A stretch of DNA of 64,000 nt from assembly GCA_963711505.1 (NCBI GenBank), contig CAVQEJ010000003.1, positions 620,001 through 684,000 on the forward strand, given 5' to 3'. Position numbers and translations under genes: made by a program. This document shows positions 26,565 through 35,942 of this stretch, one piece after another. Below the pieces are notes generated by a model, which saw only the letters and a program-made list of their open reading frames with translations, was not told the DNA's origin and searched no databases. This DNA comes from JAGWRA01 sp963711505 (lineage in GTDB: Bacteria; Acidobacteriota; Vicinamibacteria; Vicinamibacterales; CAVVIG01). Each line of letters starts with the position of its first letter. Position 1 is the first letter of the stretch.

Positions 26565-27827
26565 GTGACCGTGTCCATCAACATCCCCAACCTCCTCGAT
26601 CGGCTGTGCTATCGCTACCCCTCTCTGCTCGTCGACGCGATCGCCGAGCACGAACAGGGGCGGCGGCTCGTCGCCGTCAAGAACGTCACCGTCAACGAAG
26701 AGTTCTTCCAGGGGCACTTTCCCGGCGTGCCGCTCATGCCGGCCGTGCTGATGCTGGAGACGTTCACGCAGGTGGCCACGATCCTGCTGCTGCAGCGCGA
26801 GGACGCGCCGCCGACCGGCCGCGTCTATCTGCGGGGCGTCAACAACGCGAAGTTCCGGCGTCAGGTCGTTCCCGGCGACCGGCTGCGGCTCGAGGTCACG
26901 CTGGGGCAGCGTCGGGCCTCGCTCGCCTGCGCCCGCGCGGTCGCGTCGGTCGGCGAGCACGTCGTCGCCGAGGCCGAGCTGCTGCTGGGGCTCGCCGCCG
27001 ACCGGACGCAGATCGATCCGACGGCCATCGTCCATGCGCGGGCACGGGTCGGGGAGGGGACGATCATCGGCCCGCACGCGATCATCGGCGAGCACGTGAC
27101 GCTGGGCGCGAACTGCAAGATCGGCGCGTCGGCCGTCATCGACGGCCGGACGACGATTGGCGACGGCAACGAAGTGTTCCCGTTCGCGTCGATCGGCCTG
27201 CCGCCGCAGGATCTGAAGTACCGCGGGGAGCCGACGACGCTCGAGATCGGCGAACACAACATCTTCCGGGAGTTCGTGACGATCCACCGCGGCACGCAGG
27301 GCGGCGGCGGCAAGACGACGATCGGCGACCGGAACCTGTTCATGGCGTACGTGCACGTCGCGCACGACTGCCATATCGGCAACGAGACGATCTTCGGCAA
27401 CGCGGCGACGCTCGGCGGGCACGTGACGGTGGAGGATTACGCCACGATCAGCGCGTACTCCGGCGTCCATCAGTTCTGCCGCGTGGGCCGGCATGCGTTC
27501 ATCGGGGGCTACTCGGTGGTGACGAAGGACGCGCTGCCGTTCGCGAAGACGGTTGGCAACCGGGCCCGGATCTACGGGCTGAACACCGTCGGCCTCATCC
27601 GCCGCGGGTTCTCGAGCGATGCCATCAGCAAGCTGAAGCGCAGCTATCGGTACCTGCTGCAGTCGAAGCTGAACACGACGAGCGCGCTGCGGACGATCCG
27701 GCAGGACCGGGCGCTCGCCGCGAGCCCCGACGTGCGGTACCTCGTGGATTTCATCCAGACCTCGAACCGCGGTGTCATCCTGCGGCGTCCGACCCGCCGG
27801 ACGGAAGAGATGGTGGCGGAGGACTAG
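26565..27827 (+). CDS. FabZ-LpxA fusion: 3-hydroxyacyl-ACP dehydratase plus UDP-GlcNAc acyltransferase
   Basis: One 420-residue reading frame joins two normally separate enzymes. Residues 1-150 are a hot-dog FabZ domain with YPSLLVDAI, the catalytic His in GHFPGVPLMPAVLMLE and the helix Glu. Residues about 150-420 are a left-handed beta-helix LpxA with repeated hexapeptides (IDPTAIVHARARVGEGTIIG). The catalytic His lies in HVAHDCHIGNETIFGN and the C-terminal helical domain is present. Both parts keep full family length and active residues. FabZ dehydrates 3-hydroxyacyl-ACP, while LpxA consumes 3-hydroxyacyl-ACP to start lipid A. GTG at 26565 or 26571 starts the gene. Confidence 0.9.
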   Translation: MTVSINIPNLLDRLCYRYPSLLVDAIAEHEQGRRLVAVKNVTVNEEFFQGHFPGVPLMPAVLMLETFTQVATILLLQREDAPPTGRVYLRGVNNAKFRRQVVPGDRLRLEVTLGQRRASLACARAVASVGEHVVAEAELLLGLAADRTQIDPTAIVHARARVGEGTIIGPHAIIGEHVTLGANCKIGASAVIDGRTTIGDGNEVFPFASIGLPPQDLKYRGEPTTLEIGEHNIFREFVTIHRGTQGGGGKTTIGDRNLFMAYVHVAHDCHIGNETIFGNAATLGGHVTVEDYATISAYSGVHQFCRVGRHAFIGGYSVVTKDALPFAKTVGNRARIYGLNTVGLIRRGFSSDAISKLKRSYRYLLQSKLNTTSALRTIRQDRALAASPDVRYLVDFIQTSNRGVILRRPTRRTEEMVAED

Positions 27828-27873
27828 CCCGCCCGCCGCCGGCGCCGGGCCCGATTCCCGCCTGCAGTCCTTC

Positions 27874-28734
27874 ATGAAGCTCGGCCTCATCGCCGGCAAC
27901 GGCCGGTTCCCGTTCCTGGTGCTCGACGCCGCCCGTGCGCAGGGGCACGCGGTCACGATCATCGCGGCCAGGGAGGAGACGTTCCCCGAACTGGCCGACG
28001 CCGCGGCCCGCACCGGCAGCGCGATCCACTGGATGTCGCTCGGCCAGCTCGGCAAGTGCATCCAGGTGCTGGAGAAGGCCGGCGTGACCCACGCCGTGAT
28101 GGCCGGCCAGGTCAAGCACACACGGATCTTCGCCGGGGGGATCGTGCCGGACCTGACGTTCCTCTCGCTGCTGACGAAGCTGAAGTCGCGGAACACCGAC
28201 GGCCTGATCGGCGCCGTTGCCGGCGTGCTGCGCGACCACGGCATCGAGCTGCTCGACTCGACGGCCCTGCTGACGCCGCTGCTCGCGAAGACGGGCGTGC
28301 TCACCGACCGGGCGCCGACCGACGAGGAGCGCAAGGACTTCGCGTTCGGATATCCGATGGCCGACGCGATCGCCGGGCTGGACATCGGCCAGACCATCGC
28401 CGTGAAGCACCAGGCCGTCGTCGCGGTGGAGGCGATGGAGGGCACCGACGAAGTGATCGGCCGCGCCGGGTACCTGGCGGGGCCGGGCGTGCGGATTATC
28501 AAGGTGGCGAAGCCGAACCAGGACATGCGCTTCGACGTGCCCGTGATCGGGCTCGCCACCATTCAGGCGATGCGGGTGGCGGGCGCGTCCGCGCTGTCCG
28601 TCGACGCGGGCAAGGCCCTCGTGCTCGACGGCGACGCGGTGTTCGTCTCGGCCAACGAGGCGGGCATCGCGATCGTCGGCCGCCCGGTCGAGGGCGACGG
28701 CGGCCGGGCCGCCGGGACGGGAACGGAACGATGA
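27874..28734 (+). CDS. lpxI: UDP-2,3-diacylglucosamine pyrophosphatase LpxI
   Basis: LpxI replaces LpxH in many bacteria and hydrolyses UDP-2,3-diacylglucosamine to lipid X. The 286-residue DUF1009 protein shows KLGLIAGNGRFPFLVLDAAR, MAGQVKHTRIF, RNTDGLIGAVAGVLRDHGI, the DIGQTIAVKHQAVVAVEAMEGTDE catalytic region (about 170-193) and VKVAKPNQDMRFDVPVIG. It overlaps the next gene by four bases (ATGA). It sits with LpxA in a lipid A block. Confidence 0.93.
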   Translation: MKLGLIAGNGRFPFLVLDAARAQGHAVTIIAAREETFPELADAAARTGSAIHWMSLGQLGKCIQVLEKAGVTHAVMAGQVKHTRIFAGGIVPDLTFLSLLTKLKSRNTDGLIGAVAGVLRDHGIELLDSTALLTPLLAKTGVLTDRAPTDEERKDFAFGYPMADAIAGLDIGQTIAVKHQAVVAVEAMEGTDEVIGRAGYLAGPGVRIIKVAKPNQDMRFDVPVIGLATIQAMRVAGASALSVDAGKALVLDGDAVFVSANEAGIAIVGRPVEGDGGRAAGTGTER

Positions 28735-29684
28735 CGAAACCGCTGCGGGTCGCGGCGATCGGCGTGGGGTATCTCGGCCGGCACCATGCGCGGCTGCTCG
28801 CCACGCTCGACGGGGTGACGCTGGCAGGCGTGGTGGACACGAACCGCGCGCGGGCCGAGGAGATCGCGGCGGGGGCCGGCACGCGGCCGTTCACCGATTA
28901 CCGGCAGCTGCTGGACGAGGTGGATGCCGTCACCGTGGCGGTCCCGACCGAGACGCACGCGGCGATCGCCGTGGACTGCCTGTCGCGCGGCATCCCGGTG
29001 CTGGTCGAGAAGCCGATGGCGCGGTCGCTGGCGGAAGCCGATGCCATGATTGCCGCGGCGGCGAAGAGCGGTGCCGTGCTGGCCGTCGGCCACACCGAGC
29101 GCTACAATCCGGCCGTCGAGGCGGCGCGCGCGCTGCTGCACCGGCCGCGCTTCATCGAGGTGCACCGGCTGGGGACGTTCCCGGAACGCAGCCTCGACAT
29201 CGACGTGGTCTTCGACCTGATGATCCACGATCTCGACGTCATCCTGTCGCTCGTGGAGGGCGACGCGGTGTCGATCGAGGCGGTCGGCGTGCCCGTGCTG
29301 ACGGGCCGGGTCGACATCGCGAATGCGCGGCTGCGGTTCGCCGGCGGCTGCATCGCGAACCTGACAGCCAGCCGGATCAGCCGCGACCGCGTCCGGAAGA
29401 TCCGCTTCTTCCAGCCGGAGTCGTACATCTCGATCGACTACGCGGCGCAGAAGGTGGAGGGCTGGCGGCTCGTTCGGCACGACGGCGAGCGCCCCGCGAT
29501 CGAGGGCGGCGAGATTCCCGTCCGGAACGAGGAGCCGCTCAAGCGCGAGCTCGCCGACTTCGTCCGCGCGGTCGCCACCGGCGGCCGCCCCGGCGTGCCC
29601 GGGGAAGAGGGACGCCGCGCCCTGGCGCTGGCCCAGGCGATTACGGATGCGATGCGGGACGAGGAGTCGCGCATCGCGCGTTGA
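28731..29684 (+). CDS. Gfo/Idh/MocA-family NAD(P)-dependent oxidoreductase
   Basis: This 317-residue dehydrogenase has an N-terminal Rossmann fold (AAIGVGYLGRHHARLLA) and a conserved EKP motif (VLVEKPMA, about 90-96). The catalytic-region GHTERYNPAVEA and DLMIHDLDVILSL follow. Its overlap with lpxI points to sugar-nucleotide or lipid A chemistry. GnnA, which oxidises UDP-GlcNAc before LpxA in some bacteria, belongs to this superfamily, but the GnnB-type aminotransferase partner is not seen here. The role is therefore open. Confidence 0.8.
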   Translation: MTKPLRVAAIGVGYLGRHHARLLATLDGVTLAGVVDTNRARAEEIAAGAGTRPFTDYRQLLDEVDAVTVAVPTETHAAIAVDCLSRGIPVLVEKPMARSLAEADAMIAAAAKSGAVLAVGHTERYNPAVEAARALLHRPRFIEVHRLGTFPERSLDIDVVFDLMIHDLDVILSLVEGDAVSIEAVGVPVLTGRVDIANARLRFAGGCIANLTASRISRDRVRKIRFFQPESYISIDYAAQKVEGWRLVRHDGERPAIEGGEIPVRNEEPLKRELADFVRAVATGGRPGVPGEEGRRALALAQAITDAMRDEESRIAR

Positions 29685-29702
29685 GCGAGACGGCACACCG
29701 AC

Positions 29703-29723
29703 GACCGTAGACCGAAGACCGAA
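29703..29723. repeat. Heptad repeat, GACCGAA type
   Basis: GACCGTA, GACCGAA and GACCGAA lie in register in the short gap before the UbiD-family gene. Confidence 0.65.
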
Positions 29724-29740
29724 GCAGTGACGGCCCGGCC

Positions 29741-31193
29741 ATGCATGCAGATCTGAACGATTTCCTCCGCGATCTCGACAAGAAGGGTGAGCTGGCGCGC
29801 ATCGATGACGAGGTCAGTCCCGATCTCGAAATCGCCGCGGTCACCGATCGGGCGTGCAAGGCACCCGGCGGCGGCCCTGCGCTGCTGTTCGAGCGGCCGG
29901 CGGGCTTCGACATCCCGGTGGCGACCAACGTCTTCGGTTCGGTCGCGCGGACCTGTCTCGCGCTCGGGGTCGAGCGCCTGGACGACATCGCGCGCGAGAT
30001 CGACGAGCTGATGACGCCGAAGATGCCCGACGGGCTGTTCGGGGCGATGAAGATGCTGCCCATGGTCGCGCGTCTCGGCGATTCTGATGCCGAAGACGGT
30101 CAAGGACGGGCGGTGCCAGGAGGTGGTGCGGAAGGACGGCACGCTCGACGAGTTCCCGATCCTGAAGTGCTGGCCCGAGGATGGGGGCCGCTACATCACG
30201 TTTCCGCTGGTCTTCACGAAGGACCCGGAGACCGGGACCCGGAACATCGGCACCTACCGCATGCAGGTGTTCGACGGCCGGACCACCGGCATGCACTGGC
30301 AGCGGCACAAGGGCGGGGCGCAGCACCACCGTGTCGCCGAACGCCGCGGCGAGCGGCTGGAAGTGGCCGTCGCGCTGAGCCCCGAGCCGGTGCTGACCTA
30401 CTGCGCCACCGCCCCGATGCCCGAGGGGCTCGATGAGCTGATGCTCGCGGGGTTCCTGGCGCGGCGGCGGATCGAGCTGGTGAAGTGCGTCACGGTCGAC
30501 CTGGAGGTGCCGGCGAGCGCGCACATCGTGCTCGAGGGCTACGTCGAGCCGGGAGAGCGCCGACGCGAGGGGCCGTTCGGCGATCACACCGGCTTCTATT
30601 CGCTGGCCGACGACTACCCGGTGTTCCACATCCAGTGCATCACGCACCGGAAGAAGCCGACCTACCTGACGACGGTCGTCGGCGTGCCGCCGATGGAGGA
30701 CTACTACCTCGGCCTGGCGACCGAGCGGATCTTCCTGCCGGTCATCCAGAAGACGCTGCCGGAAATCGTGGACATGCACTTCCCGGCCGAGGGCATCTTC
30801 CACAACCTCGTCATCATCGCCATCGACAAGCGGTATCCGGGACACGCGCGGAAGGTGATGAACGCCTGCTGGGGGCTGGGGCAGCTCATGTTCTCGAAGA
30901 CGATCGTGATCGTCGACAAGGACGTGAACGTGCAGGACGAGCGCGAGGTCGCCTGGATTGTCGGGACGCACATCGACCCGGAGCGCGACATCCAGTTCAC
31001 GCGCGGCCCGGTCGACGATCTGGACGACGCCTCGGACCTGCCGGCCTATGGCAGCAAGATGGGGATCGACGCGACCCGGAAGTGGCCGTCCGAGGGATTC
31101 ACGCGGCAGTGGCCCGCGCGGCTCACGACCACCGAAGAGGCCGGCCGGCGGGCTGCGGCGATCTGGGACCGGCTGAGCGGCCGGCGACGCTAG
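29741..31193 (+). CDS. UbiD-family prenylated-FMN decarboxylase, frame-shifted as sequenced
   Basis: The protein belongs to the UbiD/MqnL family that decarboxylates aromatic or polyprenyl-aromatic acids with prenyl-FMN made by UbiX. The frame breaks near 30081 (LGD, one extra T, then LMPKTVKDGRC). Corrected length is 483 residues, normal for the family. Visible signatures include GTRNIGTYRMQVFD, the MHWQRHKGGAQHH segment and EGPFGDHTGFYS. In this genome a UbiX gene (48239) and a menaquinone cluster exist, so it is a candidate MqnL although it is 14 kb away. Confidence 0.85.
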
Positions 31194-31203
31194 GCGGCGG
31201 CCC

Positions 31204-31707
31204 TCAGGCCTTGCGCGGCGCACGCCGGCGCGGGGCGGCCGGCGACTTGGCGGCCGTGCCGGCCATCGGCACGCGGACGGTCAGCAGGCCGTTCGTCATC
31301 GTCGCCTTCGCCTTGCCGGGCTGGATGCTCGACGGGAAGCGGATGGCCCGGAACAGCCGCCCGCGGTGGAACTCGCAGACGTGGACCGAGCCCTGGTCCG
31401 CATCGTGGCGGTGCTCGATGTCGGCCCGCACCAGCAGGTCGGTCGGCGTGACCGTGATGTCGACCTGTTCGGGGGCGACGCCGGCAAGGGCGGCCGAGAC
31501 GATGAAGTCGGACCCCTCCTGCCTCAGCTCGACGGCGGGGCGCCACATGACGTCGCGCTCGGCTTCGAGCCAGTCGGCCGCCGGACCGTCGGAGCGTCGG
31601 TGGGGCCCGCGGGACAGTTCCCAGGCGCGCTCCCGGATCTGACGGTCGAGCGTCTCGATTTCGTCCGCGATACTGTCGGCCTTCTTCAGCTTGATCGTTT
31701 CTGCCAT
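31204..31707 (-). CDS. Hsp20 / IbpA-family small heat-shock protein
   Basis: This 167-residue protein has a central alpha-crystallin domain (about 55-140): WRPAVELRQEGSDFIVSAALAGV, VDITVTPTDLLVRADI, FRAIRFPSSIQPGKAKATMTNGLLTVRVP. An Arg/Ala-rich tail follows. Small Hsps hold denatured proteins for DnaK and ClpB. The ATG at 31707 is preceded by a strong AGGAGG site (complement of 31717-31723). Confidence 0.9.
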   Translation of the reverse strand: MAETIKLKKADSIADEIETLDRQIRERAWELSRGPHRRSDGPAADWLEAERDVMWRPAVELRQEGSDFIVSAALAGVAPEQVDITVTPTDLLVRADIEHRHDADQGSVHVCEFHRGRLFRAIRFPSSIQPGKAKATMTNGLLTVRVPMAGTAAKSPAAPRRRAPRKA

Positions 31708-32006
31708 GATCGGCAGCCCTCCTGTGCCGGTGCGACCGTCGTGCCCGCCGCTCCGGCCCGGTGAAACGGGAATCGTTCCGACCGGCCTCACACGTGCAGT
31801 CGTGCGCGCCGTCGGGCGTTGCCCGATTCGGGGTCGAGACTGTGGCCGGCGGGATCGATGTGAACGCGCCTCCTCCGTGTGAGCCGGGATCGCTTTCATC
31901 ATAACACCGCCACATCACGGGCATGTGACATCTGGCGCGGTGTCATCGCCGCATTTGCGGTGGCTGCACGGATTCAGTAGCATCAGCGCGGGACTTTCGC
32001 TTGTCC
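31708..32006. other. Divergent 299-base region between hsp20 and the histidine kinase
   Basis: The region contains a minus-strand TATGAT (31898-31903) about 190 bases before the hsp20 start. A CACAT-N7-ATGTG inverted repeat and GTGAC/GTGTC half-sites lie around 31911-31945. No gene is apparent. If the -10 is used, hsp20 has a ~180-base leader whose role is unknown. Confidence 0.4.
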
Positions 32007-34170
32007 ATGCCCATCCCCGCTTCTCCGAGACGGCTGAGCCTCCTGCTCCTCAGCGCCGCCATGGCGGCCGTCATCTTTGCTGCCGACCTGGAGCTCTCGC
32101 ACAGCGTCGGCGTCAGCACGCTCTACGCGCTGCCGCTGCTGCTGGGGCTGTGGCTGCCGTGGCGCCGGTTTCCCTGGCTGTTCGCCGCCGGCGCGTCCGT
32201 CCTGCTCGGGCTCGGCTTCCTGCACACGGCCTCCGACGTCCCCCGGCATCTCGCGATGACCAACCGGGCGATCGGGGCCGCCGTGATCTGGGGCGTCGCG
32301 GCCGCCGTGTTCGCCTACCAGCGGGTCGAACGGCGGTACGAGGCCGAGGCGCATCGCGCGCAGGGGTACCTCGACATCGTCGGCGTCTGCGTCGTCGCGA
32401 TCGACGGGAACGAGCGGCTGACGCTGCTCAACGCGACCGGGTGCGAGATGCTGGAGTGCGGCTCGGCCGAGGCGAGCGGCCAGAACTGGTTCGACGAGTT
32501 CGTTCCGCCCGACGATCGCAAGGCGACGCGGCACGTGTTCCGCGAGCTGATGGCCGGCCGGGGGACCGGCGCCGGAGTACTTCGAGAGCGACATCGTGAC
32601 CCGGCGGGGCCGCCAGCGGCGCATAGCGTGGCACAACGTGCTGCTGCACGACGAGCAGGGACGCGTGACCGGGACGCTGAGCTCGGGGCTGGACATCACC
32701 GATCGCCGTCAGGCGGAGGAGGCGCTGCAACGGTCGCTGAAGGAGCTGTCGGACCTCAAGTGGGCCATCGACCAGTCGGCCATCGTGGCCACGACCGACG
32801 TGCGGGGCCGCATCACGTACGTCAACGATCAGTTCTGCCGCATCTCCCGTTACATGCGGGAGGAGCTGCTGGGGCAGGATCACCGGATCGTCAACTCCGG
32901 CTATCACTCGAAGGAGTTCATCAGGAGGCTCTGGCGGACGATCGCCGCCGGCGAGATCTGGCGGGGCGAGCTGCGGAACCGGGGGAAGGACGGGACGATC
33001 TACTGGGTGGACACCACGATCGTGCCGTTCCTGGACGATTCGGGCCGGCCGTACCAGTACATGGCCATCCGGTACGACATCACCGACCGGAAGCTGCAGG
33101 AACAGGCCCTGCGCGAGAGCGAGGAGCGGTTCCGGCTGATGGCCGAGTCGGCGCCCATGATGATCTGGATGACCGGGCCGGACAAGCAGGCGGATTACTT
33201 CAACCGGCGCTGGCTGGCCTTCAGCGGCCGGTCGCAGGCGCAGGAGGTCGGCTTCGGGTGGGCCGAGGGGCTGCACCCGGACGATCGCGAGCGGTGCCTG
33301 GCGATCTACCGCACGGCGTTCGACGCCCGCCGGTCGTTCGACATGGAGTGCCGCATGCGCCGCGCCGACGGCGAGTATCGCGTCGTGGAGTCGCACGGGG
33401 TGCCACGATTCGCCCCGGGCGGGGAGTTCCTGGGCTACCTCGGCTCGTCGGTCGACATCACGGACCGGCTGCTCGAGGAAGCCCGGTCGCGCGAGCAGGC
33501 CGCGCTCGCCCGGCTGGGCGAGATGGCGGCCGTCGTGGCCCACGAGGTCAAGAACCCGCTGGCCGGCATCCGGGGGGCGCTGCAGATCATCGGGGGGCGC
33601 CTGGGCAGTGTGGCGCCCGAGGGGCGCATCATCGGCGACATGACGGCCCGCATCGATTCACTGAACCGGATGATCGAGGACCTGCTGCTGTTCGCCCGGC
33701 CGAGGCAGTTGCGGCTGGCGCCCGTGACCGCTGCTGGCGCTGCTGACCGAGGTCGGCGTGCATCTGAAGCAGGATCCGGACTACGCGGGGATCGTCTTCG
33801 AGGTGACGGGCGACGAGGTCGTGCTGCAGGCCGATGCCGACTTCCTCCGGGCCGTCTTCCTGAACCTCGTGCTGAACGCGTCGCAGGCGATGCAGGGCCA
33901 GGGCGTGCTGCGGATCGCCGTCGAGGCCGATGCCGACGCTGCCGCACCACGGTCACCGACTCCGGGCCCGGCATTCCGCCCGACGTGCGCGAGCGGATCT
34001 TCCAGCCGTTCTTCACGACCAAGCACCGGGGCACCGGCCTCGGCCTGCCGATTGCGCGGCGGGCCGTCGAGCTCCACGGCGGCACGATTGCGATCGCATG
34101 TCCTCCCGAGGGGGGAACGGTCGTCACCATCGAGCTGCCCCTGCACCACGACCGCAGCCGCCCGGCCTGA
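32007..34170 (+). CDS. PAS-domain sensor histidine kinase, three frame breaks
   Basis: This is a membrane-anchored hybrid of several PAS domains and a histidine kinase core. Residues 1-110 contain about three to four membrane helices, followed by PAS domains (GYLDIVGVCVVAIDGNERLTLLN; YVNDQFCRISRYMREELLGQDHRIVNSGYHSKEF; ADYFNRRWLAFSGRS). The phospho-acceptor helix is HEVKNPLAGIRGALQII, and the ATPase domain has VLNASQAMQG (N box) and GTGLGLPIARR (G2). Frame breaks lie near 32573 (+1), 33727 (+1) and 33938 (-1); the corrected product has about 720 residues. No response regulator gene is adjacent. Confidence 0.8.
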
Positions 34171-34178
34171 CGAGGACC

Positions 34179-35896
34179 CTACCGGCGGAGCAGCCGCCGG
34201 AAGGCGTCGACGGTGCGGGTGTTCGCGATGTCCTTCCGCTCGCACCAGCCGCGGCGCGCCTGGTCGACGCCGTACCGCATGAACTCCAGCTCCCGGGTCC
34301 GGTGTGCATCGGTGCTGATGACCAGCCGGACCCCCGCATCGCGCGCCATGCGAACGTAGGTGTCGTTCAGGTCGAGCCGCTCCGGCTGGGCGTTGATCTC
34401 GAGCAGCACGCCCAGCTCGCGGGCCGCCGAGACGAGGGCGTCCATGTCGACGGCGTAGGGCTCACGCCGGCCGATGAGCCGGCCCGTGGGGTGTCCCAGG
34501 ATGTGCACCCGCGGGTGGTGCAGCGCCTTGAGGATGCGCCCGGTCATGGCGCTCCTGGACATGTTGAACTTCGAGTGGATCGACACGAGCACCACGTCCA
34601 GCTCGGCCAGCGTCTCCTCGTCGAGATCGAGCGTGCCGTTCTCGAGGATGTCGACCTCGGCGCTCTTGAAGATCGTAATGCCGCGCACGGTCTTCCGCGC
34701 CCGATCGATCTCGCGGAACAGCTTGCGGAAGCCGGCACGGGAGAGGCCGCCGGCCACGCGCACGGCCTTCGTGTGATCGGTGATGGCCATGTAGGTGTAG
34801 CCGCGCTCGCGGCACGCCCGCGCCATCGCCTCCACGCTGTCGTGACCGTCGGTGTGGACGGTGTGCATCTGCAGATCGCCGCGGATGTCCTTCAGCTCGA
34901 CGAGGCGGGGCAGCGTGCCGTCGCGGGCGGCATCGATCTCGCCGCGGTCCTCGCGCAGCTCCGGCGGAATCCACGGCAGGCCGACGCTCCTGAAGACCTC
35001 CGCTTCCGTGCGCCCGCCGACCTGGCGGGATCCGCGGAAGACCCCGTACTCGTTGATCTTCAGGTGGCGCTTCACCGCGAGCCGGCGGACGGCGATGTTG
35101 TGCGGCTTCGAGCCGGTGAAGTAGTAGAGCGCCGCGCCGTACGAGCGGCGGCGGCACGATGCGCAGATCGACCTGCAGGCCCGACGCGAGCACGACCGCG
35201 CAGCGCGTGTCGCCGTGCGCCGTGACCTGCCGCACCTCGGGGTAGCTGACGAACCGCTCGGCGATGGGACGCGGGACGGGTCGAGCAGGCGAGCAGGTCG
35301 ATGTCGCCGACGGTCTCCCGCCGGCGGCGGTAGCTGCCGGCCACCTCCAGGCCCCGGAGGCCGGGCGCCTCGCGCAGGTACTCCAGCAGCGGCCGGACGT
35401 GCGCTTCGGCGTCACTCAGCTTCACGCGCGCGGCGTGCGCCTTCTCCTGTCCGAGGCCCCGGAGGATCGTCTGCTCCAGCGTGGGGCCGAGTCCCTTCAC
35501 CTCGCGCAGACGGCCGGCCCGGGCGGCCCTTGCGAGCTGTGGCAGCGTCTTCACGCCGAGGGTGTCGTGGATGAGGCGCGCGCGTTTCGGCCCGAGTCCC
35601 GGAATCCGCATCAGGGCCACCAGCGTCACCGGCGTCTTGCGCGACAGCTCGCGCAGCAGCGGCAGCCTGCCGGTCTTCACGATCGTCGCGATCTTCCCGG
35701 CCAGATCCGCGCCGATGCCCGGGAGCTCTTCGAGCGCGCCCGGATCGCTCTCGATCAGCGAGGCGACCGGCGTGCCGAGCGTCTCGATCGTCCGGGCGGC
35801 CGAGCGGTAGGCGCGGATGCGGAAGGTGTTGGCCCCCTGGATTTCGAGCAGGTCGGCCACCTCGTTGAAGACGCGTGCGACGTCGATATTTTGCAT
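34179..35896 (-). CDS. polX: PolX-type DNA polymerase/3'-5' exonuclease, two frame breaks
   Basis: Bacterial PolX combines a family X polymerase with a C-terminal PHP nuclease and acts in base-excision repair. The N-terminal half carries helix-hairpin-helix motifs (LPGIGADLAGKIATI; IPGLGPKRARLI) and the polymerase GSYRRRRETVGDIDLL with its catalytic Asp pair. The PHP domain (DLQMHTVHTDGHDSVE; FKSAEVDIL; SIHSKFNM; STDAHR) is intact. One-base insertions near 35272 and 35150 break the gene; corrected length is 571 residues, typical of the family. It follows ligA on the same strand. Confidence 0.87.
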
Positions 35897-35908
35897 ATTG
35901 GATGGGGC

Positions 35909-35930
35909 TCCGCCCCAAACCCTTGCCGAA
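35909..35930 (-). repeat. GC-rich repeat core between ligA and polX
   Basis: The short ligA-polX gap contains GGGGCTCCGCCCC followed by AAACCC, the core of the repeat seen at 8300-8366 and 13019-13087. Confidence 0.6.
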
Positions 35931-35942
35931 GTGCGCGGCGTC

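Noticed and set aside
29741..31193. ubiD-like gene as a pseudogene
   Set aside because: A single extra T explains the break; both halves are full-length and keep conserved motifs.
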